The notes beneath the pieces are model-generated. The model saw nothing but the letters and a program-made list of their open reading frames with translations, ran no database searches and was not told the DNA's origin. A stretch of DNA of 64,000 nt from an uncultured Prevotellaceae bacterium (GTDB lineage: Bacteria; Bacteroidota; Bacteroidia; Bacteroidales; Muribaculaceae): contig ONKD01000001.1 of NCBI GenBank assembly GCA_900318345.1, forward strand, positions 1-64,000, in the 5' to 3' direction. Both the position numbers and the translations under genes were made by a program. Shown one piece after another: positions 1 to 8,053 of the stretch; position 1 is the stretch's first letter, and each line of letters opens with the position of its first letter.

Positions 1-438
1 GATAAGTTTCTTGATTTGTGTTGGAGTGGCTTTGCCTTCCATATAGATAAGGGTGACCATGTTCTTGGGCGACTTCTTAGCCAAGTTCTGGTTCAGGAAA
101 AAGATGTAACGGTTATCGCGTTTCACCTTTTTCATCGTGTAGAAGCCGTAATACAATTGCCCATTGCGGTACTCTACTTCCTTGTCGATGGCTTGTGCTC
201 CGTCCTTGACCACAAGATTCTCAATGATTTCGGCTTGTGTCTTGTCGGTCACGCTAACGCTATGATAAATCATGAGTCCGATTTCATTAGCTTGGCTGCC
301 GGTGACGATAATTTCGGTAGCGCCTGTAGCCTTCTTGTACCTGCCATCAAACAGGCGATTGATGTTCAAGCCCTTCTGGGCCACTGCTGCCATTGTGGTC
401 AACAGGCAGGTCAGGACAATGATGATGAATCTTTTCAT
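1..438 (-). CDS. small secreted protein (DUF6108-like), 3' end outside window
   Basis: The reading frame starts at ATG 438 and stays open through base 1 (146 codons), so the C-terminus is missing. Residues 1-21 form a signal peptide (basic MKRF, hydrophobic core, AVAQ before the likely cleavage site). The mature part has an LFDGRYKKA segment near its start and ends in a strand-like stretch with LIYMEG. The size, the signal peptide and this ending recall the small Bacteroidales family I know as DUF6108; that match is from memory and tentative. It lies 12 bases downstream of the putative anti-sigma gene and is probably the third gene of the sigma-factor operon. Molecular function is unknown. 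Export to the periplasm is inferred from the signal peptide. Confidence 0.7.
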   Translation of the reverse strand, partial: MKRFIIIVLTCLLTTMAAVAQKGLNINRLFDGRYKKATGATEIIVTGSQANEIGLMIYHSVSVTDKTQAEIIENLVVKDGAQAIDKEVEYRNGQLYYGFYTMKKVKRDNRYIFFLNQNLAKKSPKNMVTLIYMEGKATPTQIKKLI

Positions 439-450
439 ATTAGTAAAGGT

Positions 451-912
451 TTAGTTGTTATCGAGTTCAAGTGCTTCGCCCAAACTAGACAGTTGTGCTG
501 CCATGCTGTTAGAAGCGTTATCCATAGTGTTCAGGTCTTTCTCAATGAGGGCCATCACGGCATCGTCACTGGTGATGGCTTTGCCGTTGACATAGGCGAT
601 GCACACGTCTTGGGGGCGTTGAGTTTGCCACAGCAAGGCTCCACCGATTGTCAACAGCACGGCTATTGAGGCAGCAATGCTGATGAGTTGGCGACGGTGG
701 CTCTTCCCTGCTGTGCGTGCCTTTTCCTGGCAGTGGGCGGCAAAGAAACCCATCGTGAAGCGCGCCTCATCTATCAACTCGCTACTCCAAGGGCAGTCCG
801 CGAGGGTTTCACGCAGCATCTGTTCTTCCTGAATGCCGGTCTCACCATCAAAGTAGCGCTCGATGAGCAGCTCAAGCTCGGCTTGGTTTGTTATGTGAAG
901 ATTATGGTTCAT
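451..912 (-). CDS. putative membrane-anchored anti-sigma factor
   Basis: This 153-residue protein starts inside the end of the ECF sigma gene (ATGA overlap at 909-912), which is the usual sign of translational coupling between a sigma factor and its regulator. Residues 1-70 are cytoplasmic and charged, with an ERYFDGE segment typical of short N-terminal regions in Bacteroidales anti-sigma-like proteins. One transmembrane helix spans about residues 74-93 (SIAASIAVLLTIGGALLW). A short periplasmic tail carries a YVNGKAITSDD segment and a low-complexity end. I see no zinc-binding HxxxCxxC motif, so it is not a ZAS-type anti-sigma factor. The role as sigma regulator is inferred from position and topology rather than from a recognised catalytic or binding motif. 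Confidence 0.75.
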   Translation of the reverse strand: MNHNLHITNQAELELLIERYFDGETGIQEEQMLRETLADCPWSSELIDEARFTMGFFAAHCQEKARTAGKSHRRQLISIAASIAVLLTIGGALLWQTQRPQDVCIAYVNGKAITSDDAVMALIEKDLNTMDNASNSMAAQLSSLGEALELDNN

Positions 913-1418
913 AATTTCTTCTCCATGTTTCTTGATTGGTAAATCTCCCGCACACGTTTGCGTGCTCGGCTCAGTTCCACACGCACGTTGGCGGCGGTCA
1001 TGTTCATTCGGTTTGCAATGTCCTCAAACTCCAATCCTTCAATCTCCCTCAGGTCGATAATCTGGCGTTGGTTGTTTGACAAGTCATTATCTATAATGTA
1101 GCGCACTTGCCGGTAGGCTAGGCTGCGGTCGTTGTCGCTCACGTCCTCAATGGGGTCGGCGACCTGATCGATTGAAACATCAGTGCGATGACTGCTATGG
1201 CGTGCCATGTCGATGCTTGTGGTGCGCACTGCTATCATTCCAGCGCCTCGTGCATGGCTGGCGCTCTTATAGCGTCCCCGCTGCTGCCACAATTTCACAA
1301 AGGCGTCCTGTACCGCATCGGCAGCGTCGTCATGGTTGCCGGTAATGCGTTCGGCCAGCGAGAGCATCTGCTCTCTCAAGGCAGTGAATGCAGTTGTTAT
1401 GCGGTCGGGTTGTTTCAT
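909..1418 (-). CDS. ECF-type RNA polymerase sigma factor
   Basis: This 169-residue protein has the two-domain layout of an extracytoplasmic-function sigma-70 factor. Region 2 lies at about residues 22-48 with DAADAVQDAFVKLWQQ, which contacts core polymerase and the -10 element. Region 4 lies at about residues 113-160 with a helix-turn-helix around LEFEDIANRMNMTAANVRVE and a basic end (SRARKRVREIY). It is the first gene of a set with a membrane protein and a small secreted protein, so it probably responds to an envelope signal held by the downstream membrane protein. The target genes cannot be read from the window. Length and domain spacing are normal for the family. Confidence 0.93.
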   Translation of the reverse strand: MKQPDRITTAFTALREQMLSLAERITGNHDDAADAVQDAFVKLWQQRGRYKSASHARGAGMIAVRTTSIDMARHSSHRTDVSIDQVADPIEDVSDNDRSLAYRQVRYIIDNDLSNNQRQIIDLREIEGLEFEDIANRMNMTAANVRVELSRARKRVREIYQSRNMEKKL

Positions 1419-1479
1419 CGTGATTGACTATTTCTACTCAATAAACGCAGCGTGTTGCCATTTGTAACAAAAAATGAAG

Positions 1480-1516
1480 AAAAAAATCGGAGAACCTTGA
1501 AATATAAGTTCTCCGA
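1480..1516 (-). terminator. rho-independent terminator after the outer-membrane barrel gene
   Basis: Arms at 1488-1498 and 1506-1515 form a stem of about 10 pairs (CGGAGAAC with GTTCTCCG as core). On the minus strand the stem is followed by a run of seven T at 1481-1487 interrupted by one other base. It lies about 40 bases beyond the stop of the gene at 1554-2315 and separates that gene from the sigma-factor operon. Confidence 0.85.
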
Positions 1517-1553
1517 CTTTATTAAAGTCCGTTTTATCAGTTATATCAGTCTA

Positions 1554-2315
1554 TTACAGGCCGATGGTGATGCCCATAGTCCACGTGTTCTTGATCTCGG
1601 GGCCGTGACCGTCCTCGAAGAACTTACTGGGAGTGTAACGGCAGTAGATACCGAAATCATTCCAGGTGAGGGCACCCATGAAGTCAAAGTTTACTTTTTG
1701 CTGCTTGAGGCCCTTGAAGCGGGTGTTATGTTCAATCTTGTTGATCTCGTAATGATTGTCCACTTGGGCATTGTAATTCCAGTTCAGGATTCCAGCGACA
1801 CTAACTTCAAGCTTCTTGACAATTCTCTGCTTGAACATCAAGGGGAACTGCAGGGTCCACATGTTCAGGTTAGATGCGCGGTCCTTAATCTTATCGACGT
1901 CATCGTTGGGATAAGTTGACATGATGACAGCATCCGAGAAATCGTCGCGCACGAGCATAATGGGTCGCTTCATGCTATAGGAACGATGGTGGATACCAAC
2001 ACCAAGTGATATGTTCTGGCCATGCAGACTGTTGTAGTTAACGGCTGCGGCATTGAGCAGACCGATTTCAAAACTGTTGTTGATGGCTTCCCAGTTGTGC
2101 TTTACGCCCATACCAAAGTAGAAGCCGGATGTAGTAACTGACCAATGCTTAGTCTTCTCATCGTCGTTCTTAAAGGGGTGTTCGTAGGCTACGCCATTGT
2201 CCTCATCGGCTGTAACGCTTGTGGTGGGAGCCTCATCGGCGGCTACTTCAGGAGTTGCCGCATTTAACTGTGCGATTGTGAAAATGGCTGCACACAAAAG
2301 TGTTAACTTCTTCAT
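1554..2315 (-). CDS. outer-membrane beta-barrel protein
   Basis: The protein has 253 residues from ATG 2315. An upstream in-frame ATG at 2357 is rejected because it lies on the promoter -7 box and because MKKLTLLCAAIFTIAQLNA is a clean signal peptide. After an acidic, Thr-rich linker (about residues 20-50) come alternating strands ending in aromatic residues, such as FYFGMGVKHNW, ISLGVGIHHR, LEVSVAGILNWNY and a C-terminal WTMGITIGL. This matches a small transmembrane barrel of the OMP_b-brl type. It has its own promoter and its own terminator, so it is monocistronic. The ligand or role is not readable. Porin-like or structural function is an inference from the fold. Confidence 0.82.
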   Translation of the reverse strand: MKKLTLLCAAIFTIAQLNAATPEVAADEAPTTSVTADEDNGVAYEHPFKNDDEKTKHWSVTTSGFYFGMGVKHNWEAINNSFEIGLLNAAAVNYNSLHGQNISLGVGIHHRSYSMKRPIMLVRDDFSDAVIMSTYPNDDVDKIKDRASNLNMWTLQFPLMFKQRIVKKLEVSVAGILNWNYNAQVDNHYEINKIEHNTRFKGLKQQKVNFDFMGALTWNDFGIYCRYTPSKFFEDGHGPEIKNTWTMGITIGL

Positions 2316-2354
2316 AATTAAATATTTATTATTTGAGTTTAGAAAATTCGGCTG

Positions 2355-2385
2355 CAAAATTAGAAATATTATTTGATATCCGCAA
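2355..2385 (-). promoter_or_regulatory. Bacteroidetes-type promoter of the barrel gene
   Basis: Read on the minus strand, a -33 TTG (2383-2385) is followed after exactly 20 bases by TAATTTTG (2355-2362), which fits the TAnnTTTG -7 consensus of Bacteroidetes housekeeping sigma factor. The start codon at 2315 lies about 40 bases downstream. Confidence 0.75.
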
Positions 2386-2395
2386 GTTTTTTTAG

Positions 2396-3526
2396 TTAAT
2401 CATCAGAACTCAAGACTTTTGCGAACCGCACTTGACTCTTAAAAACAGGGAAACTCATGGTAAGTATCACGCCATTCTCTATCGTTGCTTGCACGTCTTT
2501 TTCTATAGGCTCCATCGTGGCATCAATCCATGTGGCGTCATAATTGCCACTGAATACGGTCTTGGTCATGTGTCCCTTGAGCATGCCTTCATGCCATAGC
2601 GATTTCTTGACCTGTGCGCCATCTATATAGATGATGTCATAACCGTCATCGCTCCTTACTACAGCTAGGGTGTATCTACCGCCCAACCTCAGCCACTGAT
2701 CCTGCATGTCGCGATCCAAGTATTTCCAGTAGCCCTCCACGGGGTCAGCGCTCAGGGTAAAGTATTCATCTAGTGCCTCGCGGGTCCATAATGTTTTGGC
2801 GGCAACCTGTTTCTCGTTCTCGATGGTGAGCACGGCTCGCTCAATGGCAACTCGAGCACCTGGCCCCACAAGGTAACCCACTTGCAATGGGCCATTGGAC
2901 CTCGTTAAGCTAGTCTCCACCACCTCTTGCAATTCATCCTTGCCAATTGAAACTTTCACTTCACGCTCGTTGACATCGATGCTCAAGGTGTTCATGTCAT
3001 CCTCAAGGGAGACGCCACGGGAGAGTGTGGCCTGCGCCAATTCACGGGTATCGGTGCCGAAGCGCTGTATGACTTTTAGTGTCATCGTGCGCTGGTCGGT
3101 GATGTCATTGAATGGCGCGCTATTGTCACAACTCAGCACTACGGCACAATAGTTACCTTCAATGTCATAATTGAACACCAGTCCCCACTCGGTGCTGGTG
3201 ATAGTGGTTTTCTCTCCAGTCATGGGGTTCTTGATGCTGCGTGTTTTGCCTTGCTTGTTGTTCAGGTTGGCAAATTTTATTTGATAGCGATAGGCAGTGC
3301 TGTTGATGAACATAGTGTCGATTGTCAGGGCGGTAGCTATTGTCGCGTTTTCCTCGATTAGCACATTCTCCTCAATCGCTTTGTAGCGACCGGCCATTCT
3401 CATTCCGGGATTGGAAAACAATCCACCAAAACTGTTGCTTGCCGAGTTATAATAGGATTTCCCCTCGGTCATGAGTGTACTCAAGACCACTAGGATACTT
3501 ATGATTGTGATAATTCTTGCTCTCAT
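2396..3526 (-). CDS. secreted protein of unknown function
   Basis: This 376-residue protein begins with a signal peptide (MRARIITIISILVVLSTLMT, about 22 residues). The mature part is rich in predicted beta strands with charged turns, including a segment around EWGLVFNYDIEGNYCAVVL that resembles the opening strands of concanavalin A-like lectin folds, then IEIERAVL-type strands and a final third with paired short strands. I do not recognise a named family. It starts six bases after the stop of rlmH, so it is likely co-transcribed with that rRNA methyltransferase although no functional link is evident. It could be a carbohydrate-binding or domain-of-unknown-function envelope protein. Only secretion is well supported. 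Confidence 0.75.
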   Translation of the reverse strand: MRARIITIISILVVLSTLMTEGKSYYNSASNSFGGLFSNPGMRMAGRYKAIEENVLIEENATIATALTIDTMFINSTAYRYQIKFANLNNKQGKTRSIKNPMTGEKTTITSTEWGLVFNYDIEGNYCAVVLSCDNSAPFNDITDQRTMTLKVIQRFGTDTRELAQATLSRGVSLEDDMNTLSIDVNEREVKVSIGKDELQEVVETSLTRSNGPLQVGYLVGPGARVAIERAVLTIENEKQVAAKTLWTREALDEYFTLSADPVEGYWKYLDRDMQDQWLRLGGRYTLAVVRSDDGYDIIYIDGAQVKKSLWHEGMLKGHMTKTVFSGNYDATWIDATMEPIEKDVQATIENGVILTMSFPVFKSQVRFAKVLSSDD

Positions 3527-3532
3527 AATCGA

Positions 3533-4006
3533 CTACTCGTGATGATAGGGCTCGTGCCTGAGGATGGTGAATGCCCTGTATAATTGCTCTACAAAAACCA
3601 GTCTTACCAACTCGTGAGGAAAAGTCATCTTGCTTAGCGAGATTTTCTCGTTGGCGCGGTCATAGACTTCCTGAGAGAATCCGTAAGGGCCGCCAACGAC
3701 AAACACCAAGCGCTTGCTGCCGCTTGCCATGCGCCGTTGCAACCATGAGCTGAAGTCGACCGACGTACGCTCGGTGCCGTGCTCGTCAAGCAGCACGACA
3801 TAGTCGCTGGACTCAAATGTGGAGAGCAGGACCTTGCCCTCGGCGGTCTTTTGTTGTGCTTCACTGAGGTTGCGCGTGCTCTTCACATCACCCACATACT
3901 GGATGTTGAACGTCACGTAGTGTTGCAACCGCTTCACATATTCCTCGATGCCCTGCCTGACAAATCCAACCTCGGTTTTGCCCACGACGGCGAGTGTAAT
4001 CTTCAT
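3533..4006 (-). CDS. rlmH: 23S rRNA (pseudouridine1915-N3)-methyltransferase RlmH
   Basis: At 157 residues this is a full-length SPOUT-class methyltransferase that uses S-adenosylmethionine to methylate N3 of pseudouridine 1915 in helix 69 of 23S rRNA. Diagnostic features are LLDEHG (72-77), the SAM-binding VVGGPYGFS (103-111), and the conserved end ILRHEPYHHE (148-157). The N-terminal MKITLAVVGKT is also typical. A -7 box (TAATTTTG, minus strand, 4038-4045) lies about 32 bases upstream of the start. I could not place a -33 TTG at normal spacing. The gene is divergent from nadC and leads a two-gene unit with the secreted protein downstream. Confidence 0.97.
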   Translation of the reverse strand: MKITLAVVGKTEVGFVRQGIEEYVKRLQHYVTFNIQYVGDVKSTRNLSEAQQKTAEGKVLLSTFESSDYVVLLDEHGTERTSVDFSSWLQRRMASGSKRLVFVVGGPYGFSQEVYDRANEKISLSKMTFPHELVRLVFVEQLYRAFTILRHEPYHHE

Positions 4007-4128
4007 TTTGCTTGGTCGTTGTTATGATTTTTAGGCACAAAATTAACAAATCCCCCGAAAACTCCCTAACTTTCCCTCAAATTTGTTTTCGGGTAAGATA
4101 GGTTGCGCCTCGACAAACTCAAATAAAT

Positions 4129-4159
4129 TTGGTATTGTGCTTGGCTTGCACTATCTTTG
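4129..4159 (+). promoter_or_regulatory. promoter of nadC
   Basis: TTG (4129-4131), 20 bases, then TATCTTTG (4152-4159) matches the Bacteroidetes consensus exactly. The ATG at 4194 is 35 bases downstream, which also argues against the longer reading frame that starts at 4083 upstream of this promoter. Confidence 0.8.
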
Positions 4160-4193
4160 TAGTCGAGAAAATAACCAAACTGACATAAAAGAT

Positions 4194-5042
4194 ATGAAAA
4201 CTCGAGAAGAACTGATTGATGAATTGATTGACCTGGCGTTTGCCGAGGATATTGGTGACGGTGACGCGACCACATTGTGCTGTATTCCTACCGATGAAAT
4301 GGGCCGCCAACGCTTGATTGTGAAAGAGGAAGGCATCCTTGCAGGTGTGGAAATTGCTCGCCGCGTTTTTGAGAAATTTGACCCTGAACTTGAGATGGAT
4401 GTCATGATTGGGGACGGAGCTCATGTCAAGCCGGGTGACATCGCCTTTGTTGTGACGGGCAAGGTGCGCTCTCTGTTGCAGACCGAGCGCCTGATGCTCA
4501 ACATCATGCAGCGCATGAGTGGCGTGGCAACCACAACAGCGCGTTATGCCAAGTGCCTTGAGGGCCTCAAAACCCGTGTGCTGGATACCCGCAAAACCAC
4601 ACCAGGAATGCGCATGCTCGAGAAAGAGGCGGTCAAGATTGGTGGCGGATGCAATCACCGCATCGGGCTGTTTGACATGATTTTGCTCAAGGATAACCAT
4701 GTGGACTTTGCTGGTGGCATCGTGCCCGCCATCGAGAATGCCCACCGATGGTGCAAAGAAAACGGCAAAAACCTGAAGATTGAGATCGAGGTGCGTAACT
4801 TTGAGGAGTTGCAGCAAGTGCTCGACCATGGTGGCGTGGATCGCGTGATGCTCGATAATTTCTCGGTAGAAAACACCCGCAAGGCAGTTGAGATCATCAA
4901 CGGCAGGGTAGAGACCGAGTCCAGTGGTGGCATCACCATCGACACGCTGCGCGCCTATGGCGAGTGTGGTGTGGATTACATCTCGGTGGGTGCCTTGACT
5001 CACTCCATCAAGTCCCTTGACATGAGTTTCAAGGCGTGCTGA
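4194..5042 (+). CDS. nadC: nicotinate-nucleotide pyrophosphorylase (carboxylating)
   Basis: The enzyme converts quinolinate and PRPP to nicotinate mononucleotide in de novo NAD synthesis. The start at 4194 gives 282 residues, the family's normal length; 37 extra in-frame codons upstream overlap the promoter and are not used. Active-site motifs are all present: RTERLMLN-type helix near 97-104, TRKTTPG (132-138), GGGCNHRIGL (150-159), LKDNH (165-169) and ESSGG near the end. The stop codon overlaps by one base the ATG of the DAHP synthase-chorismate mutase gene (TGATG at 5040-5044), so the two are likely translated from one message. Confidence 0.97.
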   Translation: MKTREELIDELIDLAFAEDIGDGDATTLCCIPTDEMGRQRLIVKEEGILAGVEIARRVFEKFDPELEMDVMIGDGAHVKPGDIAFVVTGKVRSLLQTERLMLNIMQRMSGVATTTARYAKCLEGLKTRVLDTRKTTPGMRMLEKEAVKIGGGCNHRIGLFDMILLKDNHVDFAGGIVPAIENAHRWCKENGKNLKIEIEVRNFEELQQVLDHGGVDRVMLDNFSVENTRKAVEIINGRVETESSGGITIDTLRAYGECGVDYISVGALTHSIKSLDMSFKAC

Positions 5043-6103
5043 TGGGCACCGTTACAACACAGGACATCCAGCCGCTCGACATAGCTGAGAACCCAATCAT
5101 CATTGCTGGGCCATGCAGCGCTGAGACTGAACAACAGACACTCGAGACAGCAAAAGCCTTGAGTGCAATGGGTGTGACTATTTTTAGGGCTGGTATATGG
5201 AAACCACGCACCATGCCTGGGGGCTTTGAAGGCGTGGGCGACATAGGGCTAGAGTGGCTGCAACGGGTCAAACGCGAGACGGGAATGCTCATAGCAACCG
5301 AAGTGGCGACTGTGGAACACATCAACGCTGCACTTGCCGCTGGCATCGACATCCTATGGATAGGGGCACGCACAACAGCTAACCCCTTTGCCATGCAGGA
5401 TATTGCCGATGCCTTGCATGGCCATGACGCGGTGACAATACTGGTTAAAAACCCCGTTAATCCTGACTTGGACCTGTGGATTGGAGCCATACAGCGCATC
5501 TTGAATGCAGGCGTCTCAAGAGTGGGCGCGGTGCATCGTGGATTCAGTGCGGCTGGTGAGCATCTGTACCGTAACGATCCACAGTGGCACATCCCCTTTG
5601 ATTTGCGTCGCCTTGAGTCACACATGACCATCCTGTGTGACCCGTCACACATAGGCGGGAAGCGAGATTTAGTTTATCCGCTTGCCCAACAGGCACTGGA
5701 CATGGGCTTTGATGGCTTGATGATTGAGTCCCATTGTGACCCTGACCATGCCTTGAGCGACAGTGCCCAACAGATCACTCCTGAAGACTTGAAATCTGTC
5801 TTGGACCGACTGATTATACGTTCTGGCGTCCCTGTTGAGGATGAGTTGGCGTTGCTGCGCCAGCAGATTGATGACTGTGACCACGAGTTGCTGGCGGTAC
5901 TGGCACGCCGCATGAGTGTGTCAAGGGAGATTGGTCAATATAAGAAGACCCACAACCTGCGTGTTGTCCAGCCCCATCGTTATCAGGATGTGCTGAAGAA
6001 TCGACTCGCCGAGGGCGAACGCTTATCGCTTGACCCAGCTTTTGTGAAGCTGGTCATGCAGGCAATTCATGAGGAGAGCGTTAGGCAGCAGATTGGTTTT
6101 TAG
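5042..6103 (+). CDS. bifunctional 3-deoxy-7-phosphoheptulonate synthase / chorismate mutase
   Basis: This 353-residue fusion catalyses the first step of the shikimate pathway and the chorismate-to-prephenate step. The N-terminal part (about 1-255) is a type I, KdsA-like DAHP synthase with AGPCSAE (22-28), the GxWKPRT segment and DPSHIGGKR. The C-terminal part (about 265-350) is an all-helical AroQ chorismate mutase with LRQQIDDCDHELLAVLARRM and a conserved IGQYKK. The fusion is usual in Bacteroidetes and allows feedback through the mutase domain. I chose ATG 5042, which overlaps the nadC stop by one base; an in-frame GTG at 5036 is possible but less likely. Confidence 0.95.
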   Translation: MGTVTTQDIQPLDIAENPIIIAGPCSAETEQQTLETAKALSAMGVTIFRAGIWKPRTMPGGFEGVGDIGLEWLQRVKRETGMLIATEVATVEHINAALAAGIDILWIGARTTANPFAMQDIADALHGHDAVTILVKNPVNPDLDLWIGAIQRILNAGVSRVGAVHRGFSAAGEHLYRNDPQWHIPFDLRRLESHMTILCDPSHIGGKRDLVYPLAQQALDMGFDGLMIESHCDPDHALSDSAQQITPEDLKSVLDRLIIRSGVPVEDELALLRQQIDDCDHELLAVLARRMSVSREIGQYKKTHNLRVVQPHRYQDVLKNRLAEGERLSLDPAFVKLVMQAIHEESVRQQIGF

Positions 6104-6106
6104 ACT

Positions 6107-6148
6107 TTAGGTATTAGGTATTAGGTTTTAGGCGTTAGGTGTTAGGGG
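6107..6148. repeat. six in-phase TTAGGNN heptamers
   Basis: Six uninterrupted heptamers (TTAGG followed by TA, TA, TT, CG, TG, GG) begin three bases after the stop codon of the DAHP synthase-chorismate mutase gene and end 19 bases before the next ATG. There is no other signal in this gap. Function is unknown. Confidence 0.85.
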
Positions 6149-6167
6149 CTTTAAATGGGAGAGATAT

Positions 6168-6890
6168 ATGAAACGAATCGTGATTGTTGGTGCCTCATCG
6201 GGCTTAGGACTAGAAGTGGCTAGGTTATTGCTGGCTGAAGGCCATACCTTGGGTATTGCTGCACGTCGTGAGGACCGACTGATGGCGCTCAAGCAGGAAG
6301 CACCTGATAGGGTAAAGGTGGCCGCTATTGATGTGACTGCCGCTGATGCAGGTACCCGGCTGCGCCAACTCATTGACCGCATGGGAGGCATGGATTTATA
6401 TTTTCATGTCTCAGGCATCGGAAAGCAGAACCGAGAGCTCACCGAGAATATCGAATTAAATACCGTGAATACCAATGGGATGGGCTTCACTCGAATGATA
6501 GGAGAGGCCTATCGCTATTTTGCCGAACGCGGTGAGGGCCATATTGTTGCTATCACATCAATCGCGGGAACTAAGGGCTTGGGACCCGCGCCGTCTTATT
6601 CGGCAACTAAAGCTTTCCAGAGCAATTACTTACAGGCACTAGAGCAACAAGCCAACGCCCGAAACCTGAATATTCGTTTTACTGACATCCGTCCTGGATT
6701 TGTCGATACCGATTTGCTCAAAGGTGACTACCGTTACCCGATGATGCTCAAGCCGCAGGCGGTTGCTCGCGATATCGTCAAAGCGATACATGGCAGGCGG
6801 CATGTCAAGGTCATTGACTGGAAATATGCTATTCTCACTGCCCTGTGGCGTCGCATCCCACGTTTCCTGTGGCGACAGTTCAGGCTATAG
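6168..6890 (+). CDS. short-chain dehydrogenase/reductase (SDR) family protein
   Basis: This 240-residue classical SDR has the cofactor motif GASSGLG (8-14), the ARREDRL segment that often favours NADP(H), and catalytic Ser131, Tyr144 and Lys148 (YSATK). The active-site Asn region NTNGMG at 101-106 is present. In place of the usual NNAG motif it has HVSGIG at 80-85, a variant seen in SDRs related to YdfG/DltE-like proteins. The C-terminal tail is very basic and hydrophobic (WRRIPRFLWRQFRL) and may associate with the membrane. The substrate cannot be inferred. It follows the heptamer array and runs in the same direction as the DAHP synthase gene. Confidence 0.9.
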   Translation: MKRIVIVGASSGLGLEVARLLLAEGHTLGIAARREDRLMALKQEAPDRVKVAAIDVTAADAGTRLRQLIDRMGGMDLYFHVSGIGKQNRELTENIELNTVNTNGMGFTRMIGEAYRYFAERGEGHIVAITSIAGTKGLGPAPSYSATKAFQSNYLQALEQQANARNLNIRFTDIRPGFVDTDLLKGDYRYPMMLKPQAVARDIVKAIHGRRHVKVIDWKYAILTALWRRIPRFLWRQFRL

Positions 6891-6932
6891 CTTTATTGGT
6901 TTTTGGTTTTTTGATTTGACCGCGCGCATGGT

Positions 6933-7562
6933 TCATTTCTCTTTGACGCGAGCGGCAGAGTGGAAATGGGTGGCATAGTAGGTGTGCCGCAGGTCATCAA
7001 CGACTACGCCACGAGATGTGGAGGCGTGGACAAACTTGTTGTCTTTCAGGTAAATACCCACGTGGGAAACACGATTGTCACCACTGGTGCAGAAAAATAC
7101 CAGATCTCCCTCCTTGAGGTCATCCAAGTCGATGGGACGGCAGTTCTGCTCAAGCATTTTAGCGGAGTTGCGGTTGAGTTTGACGCCATATACCTCTTGA
7201 TACACGACCATGACCATACCTGAGCAGTCGGTTCCCTCGCCACGGTCTTGCATGGCGTGTGCATAAGGTGTACCAAGCCAGCGCTTGAGTTCCTTGTAGA
7301 GTTTCTTATTGTCCTTGCGCCCCAACTTGATGTCAAGTCTTGCCCACTCGTCGCTGACCAAACCATACCCACCTGGCGTGGGCTTTTGTGTGTCGGTAAC
7401 CGAAGGAATGTCGTCATGGGGTGCACCACCACGGTTGCGGCGCTCGTGATAGGGGCGGTAGGTGTGTGTGTTGTGGGTTGTGCTGCGGCATGATACCACT
7501 GGCAGCGACATGATGATTGCCGCTGCCAGATAAAGTATCGTTTTGCCGTAGCGATTTAGCAT
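6933..7562 (-). CDS. NlpC/P60 family lipoprotein peptidase
   Basis: The protein is a predicted cell-wall gamma-D-glutamyl-diamino-acid endopeptidase on the periplasmic side. Residues 1-25 are a lipoprotein signal peptide ending in LPVVSC with lipidated Cys25. A low-complexity linker follows to about residue 75. The NlpC/P60 domain (about 84-205) carries the catalytic Cys113 in TDCSG, His167 in SHVGIYL and His179 in FVHAS. The 209-residue length is normal for the Spr-like lipoprotein group. It is convergent with the SDR gene across a 42-base T-rich gap without a clear hairpin, and starts 18 bases after the stop of the DUF5606 gene, so the two may share a transcript. Confidence 0.93.
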   Translation of the reverse strand: MLNRYGKTILYLAAAIIMSLPVVSCRSTTHNTHTYRPYHERRNRGGAPHDDIPSVTDTQKPTPGGYGLVSDEWARLDIKLGRKDNKKLYKELKRWLGTPYAHAMQDRGEGTDCSGMVMVVYQEVYGVKLNRNSAKMLEQNCRPIDLDDLKEGDLVFFCTSGDNRVSHVGIYLKDNKFVHASTSRGVVVDDLRHTYYATHFHSAARVKEK

Positions 7563-7580
7563 AGTGTTTAGATAGACACT

Positions 7581-8021
7581 TTACTCTTGTGGTTTCTCCT
7601 CGTCTTTGGCTTCTTCCTCTTTCTCTTCCTCCTTGGTGTCGAACTCGGTGATGCCGGCGCCAATCAGGATGTTGTACCAAGAGATGATTTTCTTGATGTC
7701 GCTATTGTGAACACGCTCCTGGTCCCAGTTCTCCAGAACTGTACCCATGAACTCGTGAAGCTTGTCGGGTGTGGAGTAAGCTTTAGCGTCGATGGTTTTG
7801 TTCTCAAACTTCTTGCCAACGTTCTCCATTACTTGTGCCAGGGGTATGTCTTCGCTGGTGGTGAAGATGGAAATATCACCAAGAGCCATCACGCGTTCAC
7901 GTGAATGAACGGGGAAACGCTTGCCGTCGGTAAGGCCTTCGACCAAAAGCATGTTTTTGCCGTATGAAACGAGTTTGTACAAACCGGGACGTCCCGAAAT
8001 GGATAGAATTTTCTTAAGCAT
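7581..8021 (-). CDS. DUF5606 family protein
   Basis: This 146-residue protein begins MLKKILSISGRPGLYKLVS, the hallmark start of the Bacteroidetes DUF5606 family. The fold region covers about residues 1-125 and contains GKNMLLVEGL and ISIFTTSEDIPL. The last 20 residues are a Glu/Lys/Asp-rich tail (EEEKEEEAKDEEKPQE), also usual in this family. The protein is cytoplasmic. No reaction is known. It lies between coaE and the NlpC lipoprotein in a same-strand run of genes. Confidence 0.92.
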   Translation of the reverse strand: MLKKILSISGRPGLYKLVSYGKNMLLVEGLTDGKRFPVHSRERVMALGDISIFTTSEDIPLAQVMENVGKKFENKTIDAKAYSTPDKLHEFMGTVLENWDQERVHNSDIKKIISWYNILIGAGITEFDTKEEEKEEEAKDEEKPQE

Positions 8022-8053
8022 AATAAAATGTTAAAATTGAAAGATTTAAATTG

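Noticed and set aside
4119-5003. Long open frame of 294 codons opposite nadC.
   Set aside because: It is antisense to a complete, motif-rich nadC and has no family features; its length follows from codon use of the real gene.
6107-6148. TTAGG repeats as a telomere-like or CRISPR-like array.
   Set aside because: The units are only seven bases, without spacers, and lie inside a chromosome between two genes.
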